Shown: positions 36,871 through 47,611, numbered from the stretch's first letter. The stretch: 64,000 nucleotides of DNA from CAWGMT01 sp963823675 (GCA_963823675.1 CAWGMT010000013.1:1054001-1118000); one strand, 5' to 3'. The notes: generated by a model from the letters alone, not told the origin. Numbers and translations: made by a program.

Positions 36871-37668
36871 ATGCTGGCCATGACGGAAAAACTCCCTGTC
36901 AACCGCGACTGGCTCGGCTCGCTAAATCGCGACGGGTTCGCCGTGATCGAAGGGGTGGTCTCGCCGCAGGTCGTCGCTGAGCTGACCGACCTGACCCGGC
37001 CGTATCTTGCCGATAAGCGAGCCGGCGTGCTCGAGCGCGGTGGTGAAACTTACGGGGTGCGCGACTTGCTCTGGCGCGCCCCAGAAATCAAGGAGCTGGC
37101 GGCATCGCCAGAGCTCATCGACATCGCCCGCGCCGTCCTCGGTCCAAAGGCGTTCGCGGTGCGCGGGCTCTTTTTCGACAAGACGCCGACAACCAACTGG
37201 AATCTTCCCTGGCATCAAGACCTGACCATCGCGGTGCGGGCGCGGCGAGATGCGCCGGGCTTCGGGCCCTGGACGCTCAAGGCGGGGATTCCGCACGTGA
37301 TAGCTCCCGCGAGTCTCCTGGAGCGAATGGCAACCTTGCGACTCCATCTCGATGACTGCGGGCCGCACAATGGACCGATGCGGGTGCTGCCGGGCTCGCA
37401 TCGTGCGGGCAAGCTCGATGCCGGCAGCCTCGGCGCCTGGACGGCCCGCGCTCAAGAACTCGCGGTCGACTGCCTCGTCGCCGCAGGGGGAGTCGTCGTC
37501 ATGCGCCCGCTTCTCGTCCATGCCTCGTCGGCAGGAACCGGTCCCGGCCACCGGCGGGTGATCCATCTCGAATACGCGGCCGAGGCGCTCAGGGATGGGC
37601 TGGAGTGGATCAGTGAATTCTTCCCGGCGCGGGCGGCTCAAAAAGCGAATCGGGCAAATTCACGTTGA
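36871..37668 (+). CDS. Phytanoyl-CoA dioxygenase (PhyH) family protein
   Basis: A protein of about 265 residues of the Fe(II)/2-oxoglutarate-dependent PhyH family. The HxD iron ligands are in NLPWHQDLTIAVR, the distal His in RPLLVHASSAG, and the 2-oxoglutarate-binding Arg in GHRRVIHLEY. Substrate is unknown; bacterial members hydroxylate many small molecules. ATG at 36871 (MLAMTEKLP) is preferred; MTEK at 36880 is also possible. Upstream frames in the same phase are non-coding repeat. A minus-strand tail fragment overlaps its 3' end. Confidence 0.85.
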   Translation: MLAMTEKLPVNRDWLGSLNRDGFAVIEGVVSPQVVAELTDLTRPYLADKRAGVLERGGETYGVRDLLWRAPEIKELAASPELIDIARAVLGPKAFAVRGLFFDKTPTTNWNLPWHQDLTIAVRARRDAPGFGPWTLKAGIPHVIAPASLLERMATLRLHLDDCGPHNGPMRVLPGSHRAGKLDAGSLGAWTARAQELAVDCLVAAGGVVVMRPLLVHASSAGTGPGHRRVIHLEYAAEALRDGLEWISEFFPARAAQKANRANSR

Positions 37669-37848
37669 AGTCGATGTAGAGGTGGTAGATCTGATCGACT
37701 TGGTGGACAACAAATTCAGGAGAGCCGCGATCGAGCGTGGCTTCGCTGGAATCTCGGCGGTACGCGAGCCGCGAAAATGAGGCTCAGAGACGCGGGAACT
37801 TGATATTATTCCGCAGAAGGAATGTACTGCATCTAAGGAAACCAACGG

Positions 37849-38049
37849 ATGGAATGGGACGTACTCTTCGACGAGAAATTTGCCGAGTGGTTCGAGGCGC
37901 TCGATGAAGGTCTCCAGGATGAAATCCTTGCCCACGTGCGGTTGTTGAGGCAGTTCGGCCCCAATTTAGGCCGCCCGCGAGCGGATACGGTCAAAGGCTC
38001 AAAGTACCCGAACATGAAGGAGCTACGAATCCAAGAGGGTGACGAATAA
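37849..38049 (+). pseudogene. Truncated HigB/RelE-like toxin
   Basis: MEWDVLFDEKFAEWFEALDE and MKELRIQ match the N-terminal two-thirds of HigB-type ribosome-dependent mRNA interferases. The normal protein goes on for about 45 more residues with the catalytic Arg/Tyr/Lys-rich part; here it stops at 66 residues right after MKELRIQEGDE. The stop overlaps the next ATG (TAATG at 38047-38051), so the operon arrangement is preserved. The toxin is probably inactive. Confidence 0.6.
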
Positions 38050-38393
38050 TGGCGATCAATGCCGAAGACTATATCGCCCGCCTGCCGAAGAGCCGCCGCG
38101 ACGCGATACGCAAAAGAGCCGATGAGCTCGTGGTGGAAGAATTGACGCTTCGAGAGCTGCGGGACGCCCGGCGACGCTCGCAGGTCGAGATCGCCCACAA
38201 GCTGGGCATCAAGCAGGCGGCCGTGTCCAAGCTGGAGCGACGGGCCGATATGTACCTCAGCACGCTACGCCGCCTCGTCGAGGCAATGGGCGGGTCGTTG
38301 GAGATTATCGCTCGCTTTCCGGACCGACCGCCCGTGAAGATTTCCCAACTCGAAGCTCTCGATGACGATTCGGCTCGTAAGATTATCCCTTGA
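38049..38393 (+). CDS. XRE-family antitoxin (HigA-like)
   Basis: A 114-residue protein with an XRE helix-turn-helix (RRSQVEIAHKLGIKQAAVSKLERR) followed by YLSTLRRLVEAMGGSLEIIARF, the typical C-terminal segment of HigA-type antitoxins. It follows the broken toxin directly. The last bases overlap the 3' end of the convergent epimerase gene by 11 bp. It may still repress its own promoter; with the partner gone it may be an orphan antitoxin. Confidence 0.8.
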   Translation: MAINAEDYIARLPKSRRDAIRKRADELVVEELTLRELRDARRRSQVEIAHKLGIKQAAVSKLERRADMYLSTLRRLVEAMGGSLEIIARFPDRPPVKISQLEALDDDSARKIIP

Positions 38394-39300
38394 TATATTG
38401 AAGCAAATACCGCCGGCTGATCACGAGCGAATCGAGACGCGACTCGATCGAGCCCTCGAAGGCCCGGTCTTCGACCTCGATGGCAATGTGGCCCGTGTAG
38501 CCGGCGTCGCTCAAGGCGCCGAAGAACGCACCCCAGCGGATGTCGCCCAAGCCGGGGATCTTGGGCGTGTGCCAGAGCTTGGGGTACGACAGGACGCCGT
38601 GTTGATCGAGCGCCGCGCGATCGATCCGAGCGTCCTTGGCGTGGACGTGGAAGATCCGATCCTTGAATTCAAGAAGCGGGGCGACGTAGTCGATCTGCTG
38701 CCAGATCAGGTGCGAGGGGTCGATGTTCAGACCGAAATTGGGGTTCGCCACGTCGTGGAACATCCGGCGCCAGATCGCGGGCGTGGTCGCCAGGTTGTTG
38801 CCGCCGGGCCATTCGTCTGCCGTGAACAGCATCGGGCAGTTCTCGATGCCGATCCTCACACCTTTGCCTTCCGCATAGGCGACCAATGGCCGCCAGGTTG
38901 CCAAAAACTGCGGCCAGTTGCCGTCAACCGAGAGCGACCGGTCGCGGCCGATGAACGTGTTGACCAGGCCGACACCGAGCGCCGCCGCGGCGTCGATGAC
39001 TTTGCGGAGATGAGCGACGTAGACCTCGCGATCGGCCGGATCGGGCGCCAGGGGATTGGGGTAATAGCCCAGGCCGGAGATCGCGACGCTGTGGATGGCC
39101 AGGAGGTCCTGGATCTTCTCCACATCGTCCAGCGACAGCCTGGTGGCGTCGATGTGCGTTACTCCCGCGTACCGCCGCTCCGACTTGCCCGGCGGCCAGC
39201 ACATCACCTCCACGCTGGAAAAGCCCTCCTGGCGCACGAAGGCAAGCACTTGCTCCAGGGTGTAGTCGGGCAAGATCGCCGAGACGAACCCGAGTTTCAT
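38383..39300 (-). CDS. Sugar phosphate isomerase/epimerase (AP endonuclease 2-like TIM barrel)
   Basis: A 305-residue protein with the xylose-isomerase-like TIM barrel. Features are MKLGFVSAILPDYTLEQVLAF, VRIGIENCPMLFTA (metal Glu), FGLNIDPSHLIWQ (Asp/His), IFHVHAKDARI (His) and IAIEVEDR (Glu). This set of metal ligands is complete. Planctomycetes have many members and their substrates are mostly unknown. ATG at 39300 is used; the longer frame upstream contains a repeat. It may be co-transcribed with the Gfo/Idh gene about 180 bp upstream, a common pairing in sugar catabolism. Confidence 0.85.
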   Translation of the reverse strand: MKLGFVSAILPDYTLEQVLAFVRQEGFSSVEVMCWPPGKSERRYAGVTHIDATRLSLDDVEKIQDLLAIHSVAISGLGYYPNPLAPDPADREVYVAHLRKVIDAAAALGVGLVNTFIGRDRSLSVDGNWPQFLATWRPLVAYAEGKGVRIGIENCPMLFTADEWPGGNNLATTPAIWRRMFHDVANPNFGLNIDPSHLIWQQIDYVAPLLEFKDRIFHVHAKDARIDRAALDQHGVLSYPKLWHTPKIPGLGDIRWGAFFGALSDAGYTGHIAIEVEDRAFEGSIESRLDSLVISRRYLLQYIKG

Positions 39301-39371
39301 GGCAATCGGTCTCCTCTGAGTATTGGCGTCAGGGAACTGCCCGCAAACAAGTTTGGCGAATTCGTTCTTGT

Positions 39372-39424
39372 GGTGCAGGCGTCCCGCCTTTCCTTCCCGA
39401 GCCGGCAGGCGGGACGCCTGCACC
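39372..39424. repeat. 17-bp inverted repeat between two sugar-metabolism genes
   Basis: GGTGCAGGCGTCCCGCC (39372-39388) is the exact reverse complement of 39408-39424, with a 19-base loop. It resembles a dispersed palindromic element and could act as a terminator or mRNA processing point between the Gfo/Idh and epimerase genes on the minus strand. Confidence 0.75.
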
Positions 39425-39479
39425 ATAACTGGCAAAGCTAATTCCGCGCGGTCCCTCAGTGATAAATCGTGGGCACGTG

Positions 39480-40666
39480 CTATCGCTCCTGGACTGTCAC
39501 CCAAACTTGAGCGGCGGCGCTTTGAGCAATCGCCTCGCAGAGACGAACTTCGTGATCTCCGTCCGCCAGGGTGGGAAAGGTCGGCGGCTCTCCGCTGCGC
39601 CGGCCTGACGCAATCCGACCGTAGACGTCGAAAAAGAGCTGCTTGAAGGTATCGGGAAACCCCTCGGCATGTCCGCCCGGGTAATGGCAGAGCGCGGCCG
39701 CGGATGCATCGAGGAGCGCCGGATCACGCTCGAGCAGGCGATTGGGGCCTTTCCGCGCTCCGATCCAGAGCCGGTTTGGAGATTCGCTGTCCCACGAAAG
39801 CGAGCCTTCGGTGGCCGCGATTTCGATCGTCAGCCGGTTCTTGCGGCCCGCGGTGACTTGCGAGACGTGGAATGCACCCCGCACGCCCTGTTCAAACCGC
39901 AGAAGGACCGCGGCGTGGTCGTCGGTGGTGATGTCAACGTCGCGAACCGAGAACAAGCCGCCTAGTTTGTTCGATGCGCTGAAGGTCTCTGAAGGGTCTG
40001 TCGGCTTGAACCGGCGCGGGTGGAATGTGGCCAGATCGGCGCTCAAGGCACGGATGGGCGTGGCGATCAGGTACTGGGCCAGGTCCATCCAGTGGGTGCC
40101 GATGTCGGCGACCGCGCGAGATTGGTCTGGCCGTCGGGCTCAACCCGCCAGTTGTAATCGTCGGGATAGAGGAGCCAATCCTGCACGTAAGAGCCCGTGA
40201 CGCTGAGCACCCTGCCCAGGGCACCGCTTATGATCCGCTCGCGAATCTCGCGGCACAGGGGATAATAGCGGATATTGTAATTCACGGCAGCCGCCTGGGC
40301 CGGCCGGGCCTGGGCCAGACTGCACAGGGCCGACGTCTCGCGCGATGACGTCGCCAGGGGTTTCTCGCAGACCAGATGGCGGCCCGACTCCAGGATGCGC
40401 CGGGCTTGTTCAAAGTGGCAGGAATTCGGCGAGGCGACGTGAACTGCGCCGACCCGGTCATCGCCCAGGAGGTCGTCAAGATCGGCGTAGACCCTCGGAA
40501 TGGCCAGCGCATCGGCCATCGCCTGAGCTCTGGCCGGCGAAGAGCCCAGGAGCCCGACCACGTCAACGCCGATCCGCCGCAGAGCTTCGACATGAACGGG
40601 ACCGATGAAGCCCCCACCGATCACAGCGGCCGCCGGAGCATTGCGGATTACCGTTGGTGAGCCCAT
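39480..40666 (-). CDS. Gfo/Idh/MocA family oxidoreductase (one frame break)
   Basis: Two frames together form one protein of about 395 residues. The N-terminal Rossmann domain has AAAVIGGGFIGPVHVEALRR and HLVCEKPLATS (the EKP motif). After a single missing base near 40110, the C-terminal domain continues with ADIGTHWMDLAQYLI, in which the conserved GTH(W)xD catalytic His is present. Family members oxidise or isomerise sugars and inositols with NAD(P). Start ATG at 40666. The lesion is small and probably a sequence error. Confidence 0.8.
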
Positions 40667-40695
40667 GAGGAATTCCGATCCTGCGCTGGCCGGAG

Positions 40696-41598
40696 CTAGA
40701 AGCGCAGCACGCCGAAGATGACTCCCGCGACCAATCCGAAGACGTGGGCCGCATTGGCGATCGACCCGACCACGCCGGTCATGCAGAGCACCAGCCAGAA
40801 AAGCATGATCGTGACAGTGTTGGGATGCACGATCATCCCTTGCTCGGGCTGATGAAGCCCTTTCATCCAGATATAGCCGAAGAGGGCGTAAACCACGCCC
40901 GACATACCTTCCCACAGCACGGGATCGCCCGGATCGTTCCGTTCGTTGTAATAGAATTGACCGAGGTTGGAAAGGATTGCGGAGATCAGGACGATTACCG
41001 CCAGGCGAAGCGTACCCCGGCGAACTTCGATCAGAGTGCCGAGCGCACTCAGCCACCACATGTTGAACAGGATGTGCAGCATATTCCCGTGCATGAAAAT
41101 CGGCGTCACCAGCCGCCATATTTCGCCGTGGGCGATGTCGCTCAAGCCGTTATTGCGTTCGTGGCCGTCCGGGTCGATTCGCGTGGTTGCGAAAAGAAGG
41201 CGGTGCTCCACCTGTCGTCGGTTGCCCGACTGCTGGAGGAGGAAAACAGCCAGGCAAATGATCACGAGGCTAACGGTCAAAGGGCGGCGGCGGAAGGTGG
41301 GATAGGCCCACAGATCGGAAGCTTCGCGGAAGTTTTTCCGAAACTGTTTGTCGAGCGCTTGCTCCTGGCGCCGGATCGCCAGGGCGGCTTGGTTGACATC
41401 GCGGTAAACAGGATCGTCCGGACGGCTCAAGTAGCTTTGCAGCTCGTCGCTGGCGCGCGGGACCTGATCCTCGTTGTAGACCCAGAGGTTCCAGCCGTCG
41501 GGCTGCTCGTCGGCGCGGGTCTTGATTCCGAGCGTCAGGAGGTAGTCGGAAAAGATTTTGGGATCCCGGCCCTTGGGTAATGTTCCGATCTGGCGCAC
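40696..41598 (-). CDS. Rhomboid family intramembrane serine protease
   Basis: A 300-residue protein with an N-terminal cytoplasmic domain like that of GlpG (IGTLPKGRDPKIFSDYLL) and six or so membrane segments. The catalytic Ser is in EGMSGVVYALFGYIWM (GxSG) and the catalytic His in ANAAHVFGLVAG; IFMHGNMLHILFNMWWL carries the oxyanion/His-Asn loop. It cleaves membrane proteins within the bilayer. A GTG at 41598 (VRQIGTLPKG) is preferred, with GAGGA at 8 nt, over longer starts. The stop is only 30 bp from the Gfo/Idh start, so they may share a transcript. Confidence 0.88.
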   Translation of the reverse strand: MRQIGTLPKGRDPKIFSDYLLTLGIKTRADEQPDGWNLWVYNEDQVPRASDELQSYLSRPDDPVYRDVNQAALAIRRQEQALDKQFRKNFREASDLWAYPTFRRRPLTVSLVIICLAVFLLQQSGNRRQVEHRLLFATTRIDPDGHERNNGLSDIAHGEIWRLVTPIFMHGNMLHILFNMWWLSALGTLIEVRRGTLRLAVIVLISAILSNLGQFYYNERNDPGDPVLWEGMSGVVYALFGYIWMKGLHQPEQGMIVHPNTVTIMLFWLVLCMTGVVGSIANAAHVFGLVAGVIFGVLRF

Positions 41599-41882
41599 GC
41601 TCAATTCCTCTTGGAGGGAACCGGTAACCGAAGCGACCGCTCGCTGCCGGGTCCTGGCACAACGTCCCATTTATGGCGATTCTTAAACTACCACAAGGCC
41701 GAGGGCTCTTACACCCATTTCGATCGCGCGTTCCTGGCAAGATGCTTGGAACGCTCGATTGGCGTGCCTTCGCGCGCGTGATAGGATGAAGCTGTTTCAT
41801 TGCAGAAGAACAACTCCGAACACGGCCGTTGATGGCTACTGAAACGAGGCAATAGCCCGGGTTTGCGGAGCAGAAACCTGTC

Positions 41883-42791
41883 ATGCCCAAGACGCCCGCT
41901 CGATATCGTCTGGTGATTTTCGACGAGGTCGCGGATCCCCAGGACCTGCGCGATCCGGTTTGCCGGGCGACGGGCAGGCATCCCACGGATGTGGTCCAGT
42001 GGCTGGCCCGAGCGCCGGGAACCTGGCCCGAACCGCTGGAGGAACCCGCCGTCCGTGCGTTTCTCGACGCGCTCTTCGAGGGGGGGATTGCCGCCGAGGC
42101 GTGGCGAAGCGACCAGTTTCCCGATCTGAGCCCGGCCCGGACAATCCACCGCGCTGCGTGTCTGGGCGATGGCTTCCGGATCGAGGGGCTGCGCGGCGAG
42201 CCGACTCACTGGGTGCCTTGGGATCGCATCGAGCTGATCGGTGCCGGGCGGATCATGGCCGAGGATGAGTTCCGCCATGTGCAATCGACCCGGTGGCCCT
42301 CGGCGGTCGTCTCGGGAATTCGAGCACTGGCTCTCATGAAGCCCCGCCCGTACACCCGGCTGGCGCGGGCCGCCCGAATCCCGCACGATCCGGTTGGCGA
42401 GGTGGTCATCGTCCGCCGCGATCCGCGGATCGCATTTCGCGCGGTTGAAAACCAGATGAACTATGCCTATCTGGGCGAGCGAAGAAGCACATCGGCCGCC
42501 GAGAACTTTCCGGTTTTCGTCGCCGATCTCTGTGCCCGCGCGGACGATGCCTTCATCACGCCCTCGACCCGCTCGCTGCTTACGCGTCAGGAGCCCGGTG
42601 AACACGCATTCCCCAGCTCGGCGGCGCTACTGGATTACGTAACCCACCGCCTGTTATGGAGTTGGTATCGCCGCGACCGAGATGCCCAGGCGGAGGGAAC
42701 CACGCCGCGCTCCCGGGATGATGACGACGCGGATGAGCAAGCCGGTCCAGACCCCGAAGCGGACACCGACGACGAGATGGACACGATGTGA
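41883..42791 (+). CDS. Conserved hypothetical protein, 302 aa
   Basis: I do not recognise a named domain. The protein is soluble, with paralogous-looking segments (AVVSGIRALALMKPRPYTRLARAARIP, VADLCARADDAFITPSTRS). The last 40 residues are strongly acidic and low complexity (DDDDADEQAGPD), suggesting a disordered tail. It is divergent from the rhomboid gene across about 285 bp, where both promoters should lie. Codon use fits the region. Function unknown. Confidence 0.6.
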   Translation: MPKTPARYRLVIFDEVADPQDLRDPVCRATGRHPTDVVQWLARAPGTWPEPLEEPAVRAFLDALFEGGIAAEAWRSDQFPDLSPARTIHRAACLGDGFRIEGLRGEPTHWVPWDRIELIGAGRIMAEDEFRHVQSTRWPSAVVSGIRALALMKPRPYTRLARAARIPHDPVGEVVIVRRDPRIAFRAVENQMNYAYLGERRSTSAAENFPVFVADLCARADDAFITPSTRSLLTRQEPGEHAFPSSAALLDYVTHRLLWSWYRRDRDAQAEGTTPRSRDDDDADEQAGPDPEADTDDEMDTM

Positions 42792-43174
42792 GGCGGATGG
42801 TGCGCGACTTTTCGCCCAACACCACCCCGCTCTCAAAATGGAGAAAAAGCCGCGGCGCTTTCCCCGTTTTCCCCTCTCCCCGAGGGGGAGAGGGCTGGGG
42901 TGAGGGGTCTGCGTGATGGTGTTGAGCGCGACGTTTGGATGTTGCCCGAAGTAATCAATCTCGGACCATCACGCGGAGCGTGATGACTACTTCACCTGTG
43001 ATGCCGGTCCGTCGAGGGTAATCCTTTTCATCGCCGGCCGGTTTTGTTAGAGTTCGAATGCGACGACTGTTTCGTCCGGCCGTCCGCAATATCCGGCGCA
43101 CGCCTGTTTCCCTCTCGACTGGGAGCGGCCGATTTGACATACCTCGATTATGGACTGGTGGGAGACTTCGATCC
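42792..43174. repeat. Intergenic region upstream of metK with two palindromes
   Basis: A CCCTCTCCCC-GAG-GGGGAGAGGG hairpin lies at 42872-42894, and a copy of the CATCACGC-GGA-GCGTGATG element with ACTACTTCA at 42967-42994. I looked for a SAM riboswitch ahead of metK and saw no convincing fold. The metK start region begins at about 43159 with GGGAG. Confidence 0.7.
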
Positions 43175-44368
<1,194 letters not shown>

Positions 44369-44375
44369 TTTTTGA

Positions 44376-44605
44376 GCGCGGCGGGCACTGAGGCCCGCCC
44401 CACCAGAAAGTTGAGGGAGTCTGTTAGTACGGCGGGCGTCTCTGCCCGCCTCCGCGGCGGACTCTGAGGCCCGCCCCCGGAAAGTTGAGGGAGTTTGGGA
44501 GTGGGGCGGGCGTCTCTGCCCGCCTCCGCGGCGGACTCTGAGGCCCGCCCCCGGAAAGTTGAGGGAGTTTGGGAGTGGGGCGGGCGTCTCTGCCCGCCTC
44601 CAGTT
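44376..44605. repeat. Three 74-bp tandem units with GCCCGCC palindromes
   Basis: GGCGGGCGTCTCTGCCC recurs at 44431, 44505 and 44579, a period of exactly 74. Units contain GAGGCCCGCC pairing with GGCGGGC and the string GTTGAGGGAGT. The same motif occurs inside the element at 27786-27999. It fills the metK-galactokinase gap and ends about 30 bp before the latter's start, so it may affect its expression. Confidence 0.85.
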
Positions 44606-44635
44606 TTCCTTTTCTATGTGCTGCCGAGCTTTGGC

Positions 44636-45877
44636 ATGGCCGCCTGGTGGGATACCCTTTCGGCGCAGGCCCAAGCGGCATTCACCGCCCAGTTTGGCGG
44701 TGAGCCGGCGATCCTCTCCTGTGCACCCGGCCGGGTCGAGTTGCTGGGAAATCACACCGATTACAACGGCGGCCTGGTCATGTCGGCCGCCGTCGACCGG
44801 GGAACGGTCGTGGTCGCCCGCCGTTCCGAATACCGGGTCGCGCGGGTCTTCTCGGTCAATCTCAGCGCGAGCGACGCGTTTTCGCTCGATGCCATCGAGC
44901 AGACGGAGCCTGGAGCCTGGAGCCGCTATGTGCGCGGCGTCTGCTGGGCCTTGACCGATTGGTGCGGACCACTGGCCTCGGGATTCGAGGCGACGATCGC
45001 CGGCAACGTTCCGCTGGGGGCAGGGCTCTCGAGCTCGGCCAGCCTCCAGGCATCGCTTGCCTGGTGTCTCATTCAGCTCGATCTGATTCCTGGGCCGATC
45101 GCGTCGCGATTTCGAATCCGATCACCCCGACTTGTTACGCATGGAACTGGCCAGGGTGCTGCGCAGGTCGGAGAACGAGTTTGTGGGTGTCGGCTCGGGT
45201 TTGCTCGACCAGTTCTCCAGTCTGTTCGGCCGGGCTGGCCATGCTCTGTTTCTCGACTGTGACACGCTGGTCCACGACCGATTGCCGCTCGGCGATCCGC
45301 CGCCTGCGATCATCGTGTGCGACTCCAAAACGTCACGCCGGCTTGCCGACGGCATGTACGACCAGAGGCGCGCCGAATGCGAAAAAGTCGCAGCCGCTTT
45401 TGCCGGTCAGATCCCGCACCGGGGGGAATTTCGACTGTCGTGGGTATCGCTGGACCAACTCGAGCGTGCCTGGCCCGATCTGGATCCGGTTGGCCGCAGG
45501 CGGGCGCGCCATGTTTTGAGCGAGAACGAACGCGTCCGGCTCGGGGTCGAGGCGCTCAAGTCCGGAGACGTCGAGGCATTCGGACGACTCATGTCGGCTT
45601 CGCACGCCTCAAGTCGCGACGATTTTGAGAACAGCTCGCCCGCCTTGAATGCGCTGATCGAAGCCGCCCAGGCTGCTCCGGGCTTCCTGGGAGGCAAGCT
45701 TTCGGGCGCGGGCTGGGCCGGGTGCACCGTCAACCTGGTAAGATCGGAGCAAGCCGACGATTTCGCCGCGCGGTGCGCGGCGCTTACACCGAGAAGACCG
45801 ACACGAACCCGGACATTCACATCTGCCACGCCGCGGACGGTGCAATCGGGCTTGATCTGGTTCACAGTGGGCCGTGA
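44636..45877 (+). CDS. galK: Galactokinase (two frame breaks)
   Basis: The product phosphorylates galactose (Leloir pathway) and belongs to the GHMP kinases. Motifs: CAPGRVELLGNHTDYNGGLV (galactokinase signature), VPLGAGLSSSASLQASLAWC (ATP-binding GHMP loop), and GGKLSGAGWAGCTVNL (third GHMP motif). The frame is broken near 45102 (one extra base, then RRDFESDHPDLLRMELA) and near 45781 (one missing base, then YTEKTDTNPDIHICHAADGA, stop at 45877). Together they give about 413 residues, slightly longer than usual. Start ATG 44636 gives MAAWWDTLSAQAQAAF. Breaks are probably sequence errors. No other gal genes are adjacent. Confidence 0.82.
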
Positions 45878-45926
45878 ATTGGTATTCTATGGAGGAACGT
45901 TCCTTAACTCGGAAAAGGGGCTCGAC

Positions 45927-46361
45927 ATGCCCTGGGCACGAATGCTGGCGGATCTGATCGTCGTTTTCCATGCGTCGTACGTGAGCTTTGTCGTTCTGGG
46001 CTTGCTGGCGATCTTGGTTGGGGCGGTGCTGCGCTGGCGGTGGGTGCGCAACTTCTGGTTCCGCATCGCCCATCTGGCCGCCATCGGCGTGGTCGTTCTT
46101 GAGTCGCTCGCCGGGATTCCTTGCCCGCTAACCGTCTGGGAAAGTCAGCTCCGGCGCACAGCCGGGCAGACCGGTTACACCGGCGATTTCATCGGCTACT
46201 GGGTCCATCAGTTGATCTTCTATCAGGCCGAGCCCTGGGTCTTCACGATGCTCTACGTCCTTTTCGGCCTGGCCGTGCTGGCGGCCTTCATCCTGGCGCC
46301 CCCGCGCTGGTCGAGATCGGATGGCCCCGCCAAGCCCGTGGTGTCGGCACCGTCTCGATAA
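45927..46361 (+). CDS. DUF2784 membrane protein
   Basis: A 144-residue protein with three to four membrane segments (LIVVFHASYVSFVVLGLLAILVGAVL, AAIGVVVLESLAGI, WVFTMLYVLFGLAVLAAFILA). The sequence fits DUF2784: HASYVSFVVLG, CPLTVWESQLR and a conserved His/Gln-rich FIGYWVHQLIFY. Its function is unknown. ATG at 45927 begins MPWARMLADLIVVF. It lies between galK and the selenium-binding protein gene, 13 bp before the latter, so it may belong to that operon. Confidence 0.8.
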   Translation: MPWARMLADLIVVFHASYVSFVVLGLLAILVGAVLRWRWVRNFWFRIAHLAAIGVVVLESLAGIPCPLTVWESQLRRTAGQTGYTGDFIGYWVHQLIFYQAEPWVFTMLYVLFGLAVLAAFILAPPRWSRSDGPAKPVVSAPSR

Positions 46362-46374
46362 GGAGCAAAAAGCC

Positions 46375-47611
46375 ATGACTGGGTTGATGACGAATCAAGC
46401 GCGATTGCGGCTTTGCGTGGCGATCGTGGTTTCCGGCTTGGCCGCGGGGCTTGAGCCCGCGCGTTCGGCAGCCGAGACTTGCTTGTCGCCTTTTGTCAAA
46501 CGCCTGGATCGGCCCGAAAAATATCTTTATCTCTTTTGTGTCGACGCCGACGCGCAGCGACAACGACTTCCTGGCGGTGATCGACGTCAACCCCGACAGC
46601 GCCACTTATGGCACGATCCTCCGCACGGTGGATCTCGGCACCAGGGGCAACGAGACCCACCACTGGGGTTACACCGATGACCGCACGCGGATCTGGGCCG
46701 GTGGGCTGTTCTCGAACCGGATCTGGATTCTCGATGTCGCGACCGACCCGGCCGCGCCGCGAATCGAGAAGGTGCTGGAGAGCATCCCCGAGGTATCTGG
46801 GCTCTCTGGCCCACACAGTTACTATGCGCTTCCAGGCCGGATGCTGATCGCGTTCCTGGGTTCGGCCGGCGGCGGCTTGCCCGCGGGACTGGCGGAGTTT
46901 ACCAACGACGGCAAGTTCATCCGGCGGCTCGAGAACCCCAGTGAAGCCCCCTATGGCTACGACGTCGCCATCAAGCCCGCGCTCAACCGGATGGTCACGA
47001 GCAGCTTCACCCCGTTCCGCAACTACAAGAAGCCACTGGCGCAGATGGATCTCAAGGACTTCGGCAGCGAACTGGTCGTCTGGGACTTCAAGAACCGCCA
47101 GCCGATCCAGGTCGGAAAAGCTGGCCTGGCACCTTTGGAAGTGCGCTGGAGTCTGAAGCCAGAAAATAATTATGGGTTTACCAATTGCGCCCTGGACAAC
47201 TCAATCTGGCTGTTCAAGGGCAAGCCGGGCGGCAGCTATGAATTCAAGAAAGTCGCGGATACCGGGGCCCTGCCGGCTGACCTGCGGCAGAGCCCCGACG
47301 ACAAGTACCTTTACGTGAGCTGCTTTGGAGACAACCTGCTGCAACAGTGGGACGTCACCGACCCCGAGCGCCCCAAGCTCACGAGCACCGTCGCCCCGTG
47401 CGTCCAGCCCAACATGATGCATGTGACCGGAGATGGGAAGAGGATGTACGTGTCGAATTCGCTTCTCTCGACGCTGGACCATTCGGGACGGTTCTACGTC
47501 CGGCTAGTCCATATCGGCCCGGATGGCATGAAAGTCGATCCGTTCTTCAACGTGGACCTCAATAAGTTTCCAACCGGCCCGGCGCGTGGGCATGATATGC
47601 TGATAAATTGA
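46375..47611 (+). CDS. Selenium-binding protein (SBP56/methanethiol oxidase-like), exported (one frame break)
   Basis: The start at 46375 gives a signal-peptide-like N-terminus (LRLCVAIVVSGLAAGLEPARS). Then KRLDRPEKYLYLFCVDADA continues, after one extra base near 46548, as DNDFLAVIDVNPDSATYGTI and the SBP56 beta-propeller: GNETHHWGYT (His-His metal site), LSGPHSYYALPG, FTNCALDNSIWLFK and YVSCFGDNLLQQWDV, ending with GPARGHDMLIN. Members oxidise methanethiol to formaldehyde, H2S and H2O2 using copper. The ligand histidines are present. Its export to the periplasm is inferred from the N-terminus. About 411 residues in all. Confidence 0.78.

Noticed and set aside
43000..43174. Possible SAM riboswitch ahead of metK
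   Set aside because: I looked for the conserved SAM-I/II/IV cores and could not find them.
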